From an uncultured Collinsella sp. (GTDB lineage Bacteria > Actinomycetota > Coriobacteriia > Coriobacteriales > Coriobacteriaceae): a stretch of 32,168 bases of DNA. The DNA lies in assembly GCA_900755685.1 (NCBI GenBank), contig CAAEHI010000018.1, positions 1 to 32,168 on the forward strand, given 5' to 3'. Shown piece by piece: positions 22,556 through 30,484 of this stretch; within the stretch, counting starts at the first letter, position 1, and each line of letters opens with the position of its first letter. The notes beneath the pieces are model-generated. The model had not been told where the DNA came from. It made no database searches and was given only the letters and a program-made list of their open reading frames with translations. The position numbers and the translations under genes are program-made.

Positions 22556-22774
22556 CTATTTATAGCGATAGGTGATGCGGCCGCGGGTCAGGTCGTACGG
22601 GGAAAGCTCCACGACAACCCTGTCACCGGGGAGAATGCGGATGTAATTCATTCGGATCTTGCCAGAAATGTTGCACAGAACCGAATGACCGTTCTCGAGC
22701 TCAACCTTAAACATGGCGTTGGGCAGCGGCTCTTTTACCGTACCCTCGAGCTCAATTGCGTCTTCCTTCTTCAC
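22556..22774 (-). CDS. infA: Translation initiation factor IF-1
   Basis: 72 aa if it starts at GTG 22774, the canonical family length (fMet-KKEDAIELEGTVKE); a TTG two codons upstream (22780) is the alternative. Single OB-fold that binds the 30S A site during initiation. Core residues include NAMFKVELENGH and ISGKIRMNYIRILPGD, and the protein ends YDLTRGRITYRYK. The Shine-Dalgarno match is weak (GAGAAAGA). A TAGAAT at 22819-22814 may be the -10 of a local promoter. Confidence 0.93.
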   Translation of the reverse strand: MKKEDAIELEGTVKEPLPNAMFKVELENGHSVLCNISGKIRMNYIRILPGDRVVVELSPYDLTRGRITYRYK

Positions 22775-22878
22775 AAGCAATCATCTTTCTCTAGAAAACG
22801 ACAGCGATTGAGTATTCTACAACACGTATGCACGCATCGTAATAACTTCGTAATGGCTCCACAACTAAGTGGAACTTG

Positions 22879-23667
22879 TTACATTTCTCCGCCTTGGAGC
22901 GAACACCAAGCACCTTGCGCATCCGTGGTGAGAATCACCGGACCGTCATTGGTGATGGCGACGGTGTTCTCGTAGTGCGCGGCGGGCAGGTGGTCGTTGG
23001 TCGTGACGATCCAACCGTCGGAACCCGTGCTCACATGGTTGGAACCCATCGTAACCATCGGCTCAATGGCAATGACCATGCCGGCCTGGAGGCGAACGCC
23101 CCTCCCCTTCTTTCCATAGTTAGGAACGTTGGGGTCCTCGTGCATCACGCGGCCAATGCCATGGCCCACATAATCACGAAGCACGCCGTAACCGTGAGAC
23201 TCGGCGAGGGACTGAACGGCATAACCGACGTCCCCGATATGGTTACCGGGAACAGCCTGCTCAATGGCAGCCTTTAGGCAATCTCGCGTAACCTCGCACA
23301 GGGCCTTGGCCTCGGGCGTGGGGGTGCCGACGAAAAACGTCCAGGCGTTATCGCCAACCCAACCGTCGACAACGGCTCCCGTATCGATGGAGATGATATC
23401 GCCATCGCGCAGGATCATGTCGGGGTTGGGAATACCGTGGACCACGGCATCGTTGATCGATGCGCAAATGGTCCCCGGGAACCCGCCGTAACCCTTAAAG
23501 GCCGGGGTGCCGCCATGCATGCGGATAATCTGCTCCGCGAGCTGATCGAGCTCAAAAGTCGAAACGCCGGGGCGCACCATGGCTCCAACGTGGCGGAGCG
23601 CCATCTTAGATAGCGCTCCTGCCTTCTTCATCTGCTCGATTTGCGTTGCAGACTTAATCTTGATCAT
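22879..23667 (-). CDS. map: Methionine aminopeptidase, type I
   Basis: Removes the N-terminal methionine from nascent proteins. 262 aa. The five metal ligands are Asp95 (SIDTG), Asp106 (VGDNA), His169 (GHGIG), Glu202 (AIEPM) and Glu233 (HYENT); His77 in VVHGIP is the catalytic histidine. No type II insertion is present. The ATG overlaps the adk stop (ATGA), so translation is coupled. The last dozen residues after VILTTD are not conserved in the family. Confidence 0.96.
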   Translation of the reverse strand: MIKIKSATQIEQMKKAGALSKMALRHVGAMVRPGVSTFELDQLAEQIIRMHGGTPAFKGYGGFPGTICASINDAVVHGIPNPDMILRDGDIISIDTGAVVDGWVGDNAWTFFVGTPTPEAKALCEVTRDCLKAAIEQAVPGNHIGDVGYAVQSLAESHGYGVLRDYVGHGIGRVMHEDPNVPNYGKKGRGVRLQAGMVIAIEPMVTMGSNHVSTGSDGWIVTTNDHLPAAHYENTVAITNDGPVILTTDAQGAWCSLQGGEM

Positions 23668-24290
23668 AGACCGAGAGCCTCTTTGACATCCCCGTACACG
23701 GTCTCGCGAGCCTGGTCACCGTTGACCGACTTGAGCAGACCCTGGCCACGATAGTAGTCAACGAGCGGGCTCGTGGACTTCTCGTAGACGTCGAGACGGT
23801 TCTTGATGGTCTCGGGCTTGTCGTCGTCGCGCTGATACATCTCGCCACCGCACTTGGGGCAGGTGGCATCGGCAGCGGTGCCGGTGTAACCGCATGCGCG
23901 GCAGGTGCGACGCGAAGACAGACGATCGATAATGACCTCGGGGGCCACATCGACCAGAAGGGCGCAGTCGATCTCGCGACCCATGGCGGAGAGCTCGGAA
24001 TCGAGCGTCACAGCCTGGGCGGTGTTGCGCGGGAAGCCGTCGAGGATGAAGCCCTGCTGGGCGTCATCGGCGGCAAGGCGCTCCTTGACAAGGTCGATCA
24101 CGAGCTGGTCGGGAACGAGCTCGCCAGCGTCCATGTACTTCTTAGCCTGAATACCAAGCTCGGTGCCACCCTTGACGGCAGCACGCAGCAGGTCGCCCGT
24201 GGAAATATGGGCGACGCCAAACTCGGCGACGAGCTCCTGTGCGACGGTGCCCTTACCGGCACCCGGAGCTCCGAGCAATACGAGGTTCAT
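23664..24290 (-). CDS. adk: Adenylate kinase, zinc-lid type
   Basis: Interconverts ATP + AMP and two ADP. 208 aa from the ATG at 24290, preceded by GAGGAGG. P-loop GAPGAGKGT at 7-15, AMP-binding DGFPRN at 84-89, and a long LID with Cys130, Cys133, Cys144 and Cys147 that bind zinc, typical of Gram-positive enzymes. It lies between secY and map, the conserved arrangement. Confidence 0.97.
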   Translation of the reverse strand: MNLVLLGAPGAGKGTVAQELVAEFGVAHISTGDLLRAAVKGGTELGIQAKKYMDAGELVPDQLVIDLVKERLAADDAQQGFILDGFPRNTAQAVTLDSELSAMGREIDCALLVDVAPEVIIDRLSSRRTCRACGYTGTAADATCPKCGGEMYQRDDDKPETIKNRLDVYEKSTSPLVDYYRGQGLLKSVNGDQARETVYGDVKEALGL

Positions 24291-24308
24291 GAGCAATCCT
24301 CCTCTAGC

Positions 24309-25595
24309 CTATTTAAAGAATCCATCGTAATCATACATCTTGATCTGGCCTTCGAGCTTATCGACCGTGTCGAGCACGACGCCGACCATGATGAGGATGG
24401 ACGTGCCGCCAAATGCCTGGATCAGATGGTTACCCGTGAAGGAGAAGATGATCGAAGGCACGATGGCGATGAGCGCCAAAAAGACAGCGCTGGGAAGCGT
24501 GATCTTGTTGAGCGCGTTCTTGATGTAGGCCGCGGTAGCCCTACCCGGACGGACGCCCGGAATAAAGCCGCCCTGCTTCTTAAGGTTATCGGCCGTGTCA
24601 TCGGGGTTGAACACCATGGAGGTGTAGAAGTACGCGAAGAACACGATGAGGACAACGTTAAGCACCCAGTTGAGCCAACCGGTCGAAAGCGCGGAGGCAA
24701 CTGCCTGAATCCAGCCGATGCCGGGGAAGAACACGGCAATCTGAGCCGGGAAGTACAGCAGCGCCGAAGCGAAGATGATCGGCACGACACCCGCGGTGTT
24801 GACCTTGATGGGCAGGTAGGTGGTCTGGCCACCCATCATGCGACGGCCCACGACGCGCTTGGCGTAGGAGACCGGGATGCGGCGCTGGCCGCGCTCAAGG
24901 AAAACAATCAGCGGGATAACCAGCAGGATGATGGCGCAGATGATCACCATGGTGATAATGCCACCGGCGTTGCCCTCGGTGCTGGAAAAGATAGCCTGCG
25001 GCAGACCGGCCATGATGTTCGCGAAGATGATCAGCGACATGCCATTGCCGATACCGCGCTGGGTGATGAGCTCACCAATCCACATGATCAGCATAGCGCC
25101 CGCGGTGAGCGTACCGACGATCATGAGGTCGAAGATGATCTCGGGAGCGCCGGCGCCATTAAAGCTGATGCCGAAGCTCTTAAAGAGGAAGAGGTAACCC
25201 ACGGAGTTGAGGATTGCCAGAGCCAGGGTGAGGTAACGCGAATACTGCGTAATCTTGGTCTGACCGACCTCGCCCTCGCGGGCAAGCTCATGCAGGGAAG
25301 GCACGACGGCCTGGAGCATCTGGAGGATGATCGAGCTGGTGATGTAAGGCATGATGCCCAGCGAAAACACCGACACATAGCTCAACGCGCCGCCAGAGAA
25401 AAGATTCAGGAGGGCCATAGCACCTGCGGCGACCGAATTGTTATCGGTCGAGAAAAGGCCCAGCATCCCCTGGAAGGGAATGCCGGGCACAAGAACGTGC
25501 GCACCAATGCGGTACACGACGAGCATAGCTATGGTAAAAAGAATCTTTTCGCGCAATTCTTTGATGCGGAAAGCATTCTTAAGACCATTTAGCAC
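24309..25595 (-). CDS. secY: Preprotein translocase subunit SecY
   Basis: Channel-forming subunit of the SecYEG translocon. 428 aa with about ten membrane helices; FRIKELREKILFTIAMLVVY at the N-terminus and TYLPIKVNTAGVVPIIFASA in the middle are hallmark segments, as is PGVRPGRATAAY before the last helices. A GTG start at 25595 overlaps the end of rplO. The route would export the signal-peptide protein at 3132-3497. Confidence 0.97.
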   Translation of the reverse strand: MLNGLKNAFRIKELREKILFTIAMLVVYRIGAHVLVPGIPFQGMLGLFSTDNNSVAAGAMALLNLFSGGALSYVSVFSLGIMPYITSSIILQMLQAVVPSLHELAREGEVGQTKITQYSRYLTLALAILNSVGYLFLFKSFGISFNGAGAPEIIFDLMIVGTLTAGAMLIMWIGELITQRGIGNGMSLIIFANIMAGLPQAIFSSTEGNAGGIITMVIICAIILLVIPLIVFLERGQRRIPVSYAKRVVGRRMMGGQTTYLPIKVNTAGVVPIIFASALLYFPAQIAVFFPGIGWIQAVASALSTGWLNWVLNVVLIVFFAYFYTSMVFNPDDTADNLKKQGGFIPGVRPGRATAAYIKNALNKITLPSAVFLALIAIVPSIIFSFTGNHLIQAFGGTSILIMVGVVLDTVDKLEGQIKMYDYDGFFK

Positions 25596-26038
25596 GGCAG
25601 CTCGACCTTTCCGCCGGCGGCCTCGATCTTGGCCTGCGCAGAAGCGCTGACCTTGTCGACCTTGACCGTGAACTTCTTGGTGAGCTCACCATTGCCGAGC
25701 ACCTTGACGGGCTCGAACTCGCTCTTGGTGATGCGAGCGGCCTTAAGAGCGGCACCGTCGATCACAGCGCCGTCCTCGAACTTGCGCTCGAGACGCTCAA
25801 CGTTAACAGCGGTGTACTCGATACGACGGGGGTTACGGAAGCCCGGAAGCTTGGGCAGGCGCATAGCCAGCGGAGTCTGGCCACCCTCGAAGCCGGCACC
25901 CTTGGTGCCGCCAGAGCGGGAACCCTGGCCCTTCTGACCGCGGCCAGAAGTGGTGCCGTGACCCGAAGAATTGCCACGGCCGACGCGCTTGCGGTTCTTG
26001 GTGGAACCGGGCGCGGGAGTAAGATCGTGAAGCTGCAT
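25589..26038 (-). CDS. rplO: Large ribosomal subunit protein L15 (uL15)
   Basis: 149 aa. Gly/Arg-rich N-terminal arm KNRKRVGRGNSSGHGTTSGR that threads into 23S rRNA, then FEGGQTPLAMRLPKLPGF, typical of bacterial L15. GAGGAG precedes the ATG. Its 3' end overlaps the secY start by 7 bases. Confidence 0.97.
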   Translation of the reverse strand: MQLHDLTPAPGSTKNRKRVGRGNSSGHGTTSGRGQKGQGSRSGGTKGAGFEGGQTPLAMRLPKLPGFRNPRRIEYTAVNVERLERKFEDGAVIDGAALKAARITKSEFEPVKVLGNGELTKKFTVKVDKVSASAQAKIEAAGGKVELPC

Positions 26039-26041
26039 TTG

Positions 26042-26224
26042 CTACTCCTCTACAATCTCGACAAGGTGCTTGACCTTGAAGATCATGCCGCGGACGGACT
26101 CGTTGTCAGCAATCTCGCGAACCTCGCGGATCCTGTGGAGACCGAGGGCACGGACAGTACGGACCTGGTCCTGCTTGCAACCGTTGGTGCTGCGGACCTG
26201 CTTGATCTTGATGGTGTCAGCCAT
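26042..26224 (-). CDS. rpmD: Large ribosomal subunit protein L30 (uL30)
   Basis: 60 aa, the normal bacterial length. IKQVRSTNGCKQDQVRTVRA and LGLHRIREVREIADNESVRG are the conserved blocks. AAGGAG precedes the ATG, and only 3 bases separate it from rplO and 2 from rpsE. Confidence 0.96.
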   Translation of the reverse strand: MADTIKIKQVRSTNGCKQDQVRTVRALGLHRIREVREIADNESVRGMIFKVKHLVEIVEE

Positions 26225-26226
26225 GC

Positions 26227-26751
26227 TTAGTTCTCCTTACCGACGAACATCTCGGAGACCGTCAGGCCACGGCGAGCCGCGACGTCCTCAGGGCTGGAGA
26301 GCTCCTTGAGGCCCTCGACGGCAGCCTTGATGATGTTGAGGCCGTTGTCGGTACCGAGGGACTTGGACAGGACGTTCTTGATGCCAGCAAGCTCGAAGAG
26401 GGGACGCACAGCGCCGCCGGCGATAACGCCGGTACCCTCGACAGCGGGCTTGATGATGATGCGACCGGCACCAAAGTGGCCGAGAACCTCGTGCGGGATG
26501 GTGCCCTGCTCGGTCACCGGCACGTGGAACATGTTCTTCTTGGCATCGAGAGACGCCTTGGAGATGGCCATGGGCACCTCAGCGGACTTGCCCATGCCAA
26601 CGCCGACGTTGCCCTTGCCGTCGCCAACGACGACGAGAGCGACGAGGCTCATGCGACGACCACCCTTGACGGTCTTCGACACGCGGTTGATGTAAACGAC
26701 GCGCTCCTCGAACTCGGAGGCCTCGCGCTGCTGCTTCTGATTACGAGCCAT
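26227..26751 (-). CDS. rpsE: Small ribosomal subunit protein S5 (uS5)
   Basis: 174 aa. N-terminal double-stranded RNA-binding fold with VVYINRVSKTVKGGRRMSLV and GDGKGNVGVGMGKS, the loop linked to spectinomycin sensitivity and decoding accuracy; the C-terminal domain has GTGVIAGGAVRPLFELAGI. AGGAGGT precedes the ATG, overlapping the rplR stop region. Confidence 0.97.
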   Translation of the reverse strand: MARNQKQQREASEFEERVVYINRVSKTVKGGRRMSLVALVVVGDGKGNVGVGMGKSAEVPMAISKASLDAKKNMFHVPVTEQGTIPHEVLGHFGAGRIIIKPAVEGTGVIAGGAVRPLFELAGIKNVLSKSLGTDNGLNIIKAAVEGLKELSSPEDVAARRGLTVSEMFVGKEN

Positions 26752-26765
26752 GTGCTACATACCTC

Positions 26766-27134
26766 CTAGAACTCGAGACCGGCGGCACGAGCACCGTCGG
26801 CGAGGGCCTTGACGCGGCCATGGTAGATACGGCCACCACGATCGAAAGCGACCTTGGTGATGCCGGCCTCGATGGCACGCTTGCCAACGAGCTGACCGAC
26901 CTTCTCCGCAGCCTCCTTGTTCGAGGTGTGGGTGCCCTTGAACTCGGCCTCGAGGGTCGAGGCGGAGACGAGCGTCAGGCTGGAGCCCTTGCTGTCGTCG
27001 ATGATCTGGGCATAGATGTTGGCGTTGGTACGGGTCACGCGAAGACGCGGACGCTCGGCGGTACCCGAGACCTTGCCGCGAACACGACGCTGACGACGCT
27101 TGAGGCCTTCCAGCTTCGCCTTATGCTTGTTCAT
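26766..27134 (-). CDS. rplR: Large ribosomal subunit protein L18 (uL18)
   Basis: 122 aa. 5S rRNA-binding protein of the central protuberance. KRRQRRVRGKVSGTAERPRL at the N-terminus and VAFDRGGRIYHGRVKALADG near the end are conserved. A 75-base gap to rplF contains a hairpin (27163-27184). Confidence 0.97.
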   Translation of the reverse strand: MNKHKAKLEGLKRRQRRVRGKVSGTAERPRLRVTRTNANIYAQIIDDSKGSSLTLVSASTLEAEFKGTHTSNKEAAEKVGQLVGKRAIEAGITKVAFDRGGRIYHGRVKALADGARAAGLEF

Positions 27135-27162
27135 ACGTAAACTCCTAAAAAGGTTGATCTTG

Positions 27163-27184
27163 CCAGCACCTAACGGGGTGCTGG
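27163..27184 (-). promoter_or_regulatory. Intercistronic hairpin rplF-rplR
   Basis: CCAGCACC (27163-27170) and GGTGCTGG (27177-27184) form a perfect 8-bp stem with a 6-base loop. No T-run directly follows on the minus strand, so an RNA-processing or stability role is more likely than termination. Confidence 0.45.
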
Positions 27185-27209
27185 TCTTATGCGAGTAAGT
27201 CGGTTACGA

Positions 27210-27746
27210 CTACTTGGCGGCCTTACCCAGCTTGCGGCGGATGTGCTCGCCAACATAGTGGATACCCTTGCCCTTGTAAGGCTCGGGAGGACGATGGCCG
27301 CGAATCTCAGCGGCGATCTGACCGACCTGCTGCTTGTTGATACCCTTGACGTTCACGTGGGTGTTGTCGGGAACCTCGAAGGTGATGCCCTCGGGAGCCT
27401 CGACGATCACGGGGTGCGAGAAGCCCAGGGAGAACTCGAGGTTCTTGCCCTTCTGCTGCACGCGGTAACCGACGCCGGCGAGCTCGAGCTTCTTCTCGAA
27501 GCCCTCGGAAACGCCAACAACCATGTTGTGGATGAGGGCGCGGGTGAGGCCGTGGCGGGCACGGGTCTCACGCTCGTCGTCGGGACGGGAAACGGTGAGG
27601 ACGTTGTCCTCGACGTTGATAGCGAGCTTCTCAAAGACATCGAGCTCGAGCTGGCCCTTGGGGCCCTTGACGACAACGTTGTTGCCGTTGACTGCCACTT
27701 CGACTCCGGCGGGAATCTGGACAGGCTTATTACCGATACGAGACAC
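27210..27746 (-). CDS. rplF: Large ribosomal subunit protein L6 (uL6)
   Basis: 178 aa. Two L6 domains; SRIGNKPVQIPAGVEVAVNG starts the protein and RPPEPYKGKGIHYVGEHIRR is the conserved C-terminal signature near the sarcin-ricin loop contact. GTG start at 27746 after AAAGGAG. Confidence 0.97.
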   Translation of the reverse strand: MSRIGNKPVQIPAGVEVAVNGNNVVVKGPKGQLELDVFEKLAINVEDNVLTVSRPDDERETRARHGLTRALIHNMVVGVSEGFEKKLELAGVGYRVQQKGKNLEFSLGFSHPVIVEAPEGITFEVPDNTHVNVKGINKQQVGQIAAEIRGHRPPEPYKGKGIHYVGEHIRRKLGKAAK

Positions 27747-27779
27747 GGTGATCTCCTTTCCTTCTACCTACCGACCGAA

Positions 27780-28178
27780 TTACCAGACGTAAGCGATGAT
27801 CTCGCCGCCGACGTTGTGCTTGCGAGCATCGCGGTCGGTCATAACGCCATGGCTGGTGGAAATAATGGCGGTACCAAGGCCACCGCGGACGCGGGGCATG
27901 TCGGCAACGCCGGTGTACTTACGCAGGCCCGGCTTGGAAATGCGGCGGATGCCGTTGATGACCTTAGCCTTCTTGGGACCATACTTAAGCGTGATGTGCA
28001 GAGTCTTCTGGGGCACGGTGTCCTCGACATCGTAGCCCTCGATGTAGCCCTCCTCGTGCAGAACACGAGCGATCTCGACGAGCTTCTTGCTGCTCGGCAT
28101 GGAGACCGTGGCCTTGTTCACAGAGTTAGCGTTACGGATGCGCGTAAGCATATCTGCGATCGGGTCTGTAAGGTTCAT
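27780..28178 (-). CDS. rpsH: Small ribosomal subunit protein S8 (uS8)
   Basis: 132 aa. Central-domain 16S rRNA binder and, in E. coli, translational repressor of the spc operon. MNLTDPIADMLTRIRNANSV and GGLGTAIISTSHGVMTDRDA are hallmark blocks. GAAGGAGA precedes the ATG. Confidence 0.97.
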   Translation of the reverse strand: MNLTDPIADMLTRIRNANSVNKATVSMPSSKKLVEIARVLHEEGYIEGYDVEDTVPQKTLHITLKYGPKKAKVINGIRRISKPGLRKYTGVADMPRVRGGLGTAIISTSHGVMTDRDARKHNVGGEIIAYVW

Positions 28179-28297
28179 ACAGATTCTCCTTCGTTCTTGA
28201 TGAACACGTGCTCTTGGTTCTTCGCCGCCCTTAACGGCAAAGCCTATTTAGCGCGTTTTCCCTGTTCCAAACTGATGCTTGAAACGCTGGTAGTGAC

Positions 28298-28483
28298 TTA
28301 CCAGCTGGCCTTCTTAACGCCGGGAAGCTCGCCCTTGAGTGCAAGCTCACGGAAGCAGACACGGCACAGGCCGAACTTGCGGTACACAGAGTGCGGACGG
28401 CCGCAGCGCTGGCAGCGCGTGTACTCACGAGTAGAGAACTTCTGCTTGCGATTGCACTTGACGATCATCGATGTCTTAGCCAC
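28298..28483 (-). CDS. rpsZ: Small ribosomal subunit protein S14, zinc (type Z) form
   Basis: 61 aa, the short zinc-ribbon form found in Gram-positive bacteria, with two CxxC pairs in RCQRCGRPHSVYRKFGLCRV and the following CF. GTG start at 28483 after AGGAGG. It lies between rplE and rpsH as usual; gaps of 79 and 119 bases on its sides are longer than elsewhere in the operon. Confidence 0.96.
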   Translation of the reverse strand: MAKTSMIVKCNRKQKFSTREYTRCQRCGRPHSVYRKFGLCRVCFRELALKGELPGVKKASW

Positions 28484-28562
28484 TTATATCCTCCTCACAT
28501 AGAGTATTGTTCGCCCCAAGCGCCGCCCCCTTGTGGGAACGGCGCTTTTAGGGCAGGTGAAC

Positions 28563-29120
28563 CTATTTCTTGAACGGGAAACCGAAGGCGTCCAGAAGGG
28601 CCTTGGCCTCCTCATCGGTGTTGGCGGTGGTCACGAAAGTGATGTCCATACCACGCTGGTGATCGACGGAGTCGAAGTCGATCTCGGGGAAGATGAGCTG
28701 CTCGGTGACGCCCATGGAGAAGTTACCACGGCCGTCGAAGCTCTTGGCGGAGATGCCGCGGAAGTCGCGGATACGGGGGATCGCGACGGAGGTCAGACGA
28801 TCGAAGAACTCCCACATACGGTCGCCACGCAGGGTAACCTTGCAGCCGATCGGCATACCAGCGCGCAGGCGGAAGGTAGCGATGGACTTGCGGGCACGGG
28901 TGATCATCGGCTGCTGGCCGGTGATGGCGCGCAGGTCGCGCACGGCACCGTCGATGGCCTTGGAATCGGTAGCGGCCTCACCGACACCCATGTTCACGAC
29001 GATCTTCTCAAACTTGGGGATCATCATGACGTTCTCGTACTGGAACTTGTCCTGAAGCTGCTGCTTGACCTCGTTGTTGTACTTGGTCTTCAGACGCGGC
29101 ACATACTTCTCTTCTGCCAT
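28563..29120 (-). CDS. rplE: Large ribosomal subunit protein L5 (uL5)
   Basis: 185 aa. 5S rRNA-binding protein that forms the bridge with S13. KYNNEVKQQLQDKFQYENVM and KIVVNMGVGEAATDSKAIDG are conserved; the protein ends FGFPFKK. AAGGAG precedes the ATG. It is the first ribosomal gene of the operon in this window; the normal upstream neighbour rplX is absent, and a candidate promoter lies 138-166 bases upstream. Confidence 0.97.
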   Translation of the reverse strand: MAEEKYVPRLKTKYNNEVKQQLQDKFQYENVMMIPKFEKIVVNMGVGEAATDSKAIDGAVRDLRAITGQQPMITRARKSIATFRLRAGMPIGCKVTLRGDRMWEFFDRLTSVAIPRIRDFRGISAKSFDGRGNFSMGVTEQLIFPEIDFDSVDHQRGMDITFVTTANTDEEAKALLDAFGFPFKK

Positions 29121-29257
29121 TGTTCACTCCTTCTTGGGGTTTTAAGCACGGGGCGTGGCCACGATGGGTTGTCCTCGTGCCTCCTGGCTGCATCCGCGCC
29201 GCTCATGGCATTTCGCGGTTTGGACTCGACGCAGCAGGAGCCGACAAAACAATCGGT

Positions 29258-29286
29258 ACTATACGCGCATCGGGAGCGTATTTCCA
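29258..29286 (-). promoter_or_regulatory. Candidate promoter of the rplE-rplQ operon
   Basis: Minus strand TGGAAA (29286-29281), 17-base spacer, TATAGT (29263-29258), matching the consensus 4/6 and 5/6. It lies between the palindromic repeat and rplE, where a promoter is needed if the operon truly begins with rplE. Confidence 0.5.
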
Positions 29287-29347
29287 GAAAAACCTCGTCT
29301 GCCTGCACAACTCCACAACTCCCCCGCACATAGTGATCCCAAGAAGC

Positions 29348-29414
29348 AGTTGCGGTGAAATAGGGACTGTTGGGCGGCCTAACAGGCTTAAACAATCCGT
29401 ATTTCACCGCAACT
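29348..29414. repeat. 67-bp palindromic repeat, copy 1
   Basis: Perfect 15-bp outer arms AGTTGCGGTGAAATA (29348-29362) and complement (29400-29414). Inner parts pair at 7 of 9 positions, and the apex GCCT-AAC-AGGC closes it. It can fold as one near-complete hairpin. The same left half recurs at 32133-32168. It may also terminate xdhC. Confidence 0.85.
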
Positions 29415-29431
29415 TATTGGTGGGGATGCGA

Positions 29432-30475
29432 TTAGCGCTTGCGGGGGACGAGCTTGGTGCGGCGCAGGTGGATCATCTCGGCGGCAATGGAGATAGCGAT
29501 CTCCTCGGGATCCTCGGCCTCGATGGCAACGCCGATCGGCAGGTGCAGCCCGTCGATCTGGTCCTGCGTAAAGCCCTCCTGCTCCAAACGGGCGCGCACA
29601 AAGGCCGTCTTGCGGCGCGAGCCCAAGCAGCCCAGATAGGCGGGTTTAGCGCGCATGGCCTGAATCACCACGTCGATATCGGACTTGTGGCCTGCCGTGG
29701 CCACGACCACCATGTCGCGCGGGCCGATGGGGCACTGCTTGCTCAGGTTCTTGTAATCGACCAGGCGACGATCGTAGACACCGGGCACCCATTCGGGCGT
29801 CAGCGTGCCGGGGCGGTCATCGCACGCCACAACGGCAAAGCCCGCCGCCGTGAGTACGCGCGCCGTCGCAGCGCCCACGTGGCCGCAGCCAAAGATATAG
29901 GTCAGGCCCTCGGGGCAGAGCGTCTCGATGTGCGCCGCGGGAATCTCGGAGGCCGCGTTGGTGTAGGTGACCTTACTCCCCTCCTCCACCAGCGAAAGCC
30001 CGGGGCAGCCCGCAATGGTGCGGCGCGATTCCTCGCCATGGTACTCGGCCACATCGCCCTCGAGCGCGCTTGCGATAAACGGCTCAAAGTCGATGACGAA
30101 GTCGCCGATGCGCCGATAGGCCAAGACGTCGGCAATCGACTGGAACAACGGTACCTGGGTCGCATCCAGATGCAGGTAGCACAGGCAGATGGCTCCGCCG
30201 CAGATCATGCCGGTATCGGAGTTCTCGCCGCCCATGGTGTAGCGGACCAGACGCGACTGTCCCGCGCCCAGGAGCTCGCGCGCCTCATCCAGCGCAAAGA
30301 GCTCAATCTTGCCGCCGCCGATAGTGCCCGCCTGGCTGCCATCGGCAAAGACGGCCATCCAGGCGCCCACACCGCGCGGGGACGACCCCGCCGTACCGGC
30401 CACGACCACGAGCTCGCACGTCTCGCCAGCACGCAGGGCGGCAAGCGCCGCATTCACAACATCGAGCTTTTCCAT
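29432..30475 (-). CDS. xdhC: XdhC/CoxI family molybdenum hydroxylase maturation protein
   Basis: 347 aa. XdhC proteins bind the molybdenum cofactor, promote its sulfuration and insert it into xanthine dehydrogenase-type enzymes. The N-terminal XdhC/CoxI domain has SSPRGVG (31-37) and GTIGGG (50-55), plus the conserved Cys in MICGG (90-94). A Rossmann domain begins with FGCGHVGAA (195-203). It follows yqeB with 9 bases between. No hydroxylase structural gene is in the window. The name xdhC is used in the family sense only. Confidence 0.85.
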   Translation of the reverse strand: MEKLDVVNAALAALRAGETCELVVVAGTAGSSPRGVGAWMAVFADGSQAGTIGGGKIELFALDEARELLGAGQSRLVRYTMGGENSDTGMICGGAICLCYLHLDATQVPLFQSIADVLAYRRIGDFVIDFEPFIASALEGDVAEYHGEESRRTIAGCPGLSLVEEGSKVTYTNAASEIPAAHIETLCPEGLTYIFGCGHVGAATARVLTAAGFAVVACDDRPGTLTPEWVPGVYDRRLVDYKNLSKQCPIGPRDMVVVATAGHKSDIDVVIQAMRAKPAYLGCLGSRRKTAFVRARLEQEGFTQDQIDGLHLPIGVAIEAEDPEEIAISIAAEMIHLRRTKLVPRKR

Positions 30476-30484
30476 TGCCGCCTT

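Larger units (their letters stand above)
29121..29431. other. Intergenic region between rplE and xdhC
   Basis: No gene or rplX remnant is visible on either strand. It holds the rplE ribosome binding site, a candidate promoter (29258-29286) and a 67-bp palindromic repeat (29348-29414). Confidence 0.6.

Noticed and set aside
24207..25592. Long plus-strand open frame opposite secY and adk
   Set aside because: Asp/His/Glu-rich composition typical of an antisense frame to a membrane protein; no start signal.
28516..28553. Intrinsic terminator between rplE and rpsZ
   Set aside because: AGCGCCG/CGGCGCT arms exist, but on the coding strand the stem is followed by TTGGGG rather than a T-run; termination inside the operon would also be unexpected.
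29121..29230. Truncated rplX upstream of rplE
   Set aside because: All three minus-strand frames were read; none shows L24-like sequence before the rplE ribosome binding site.
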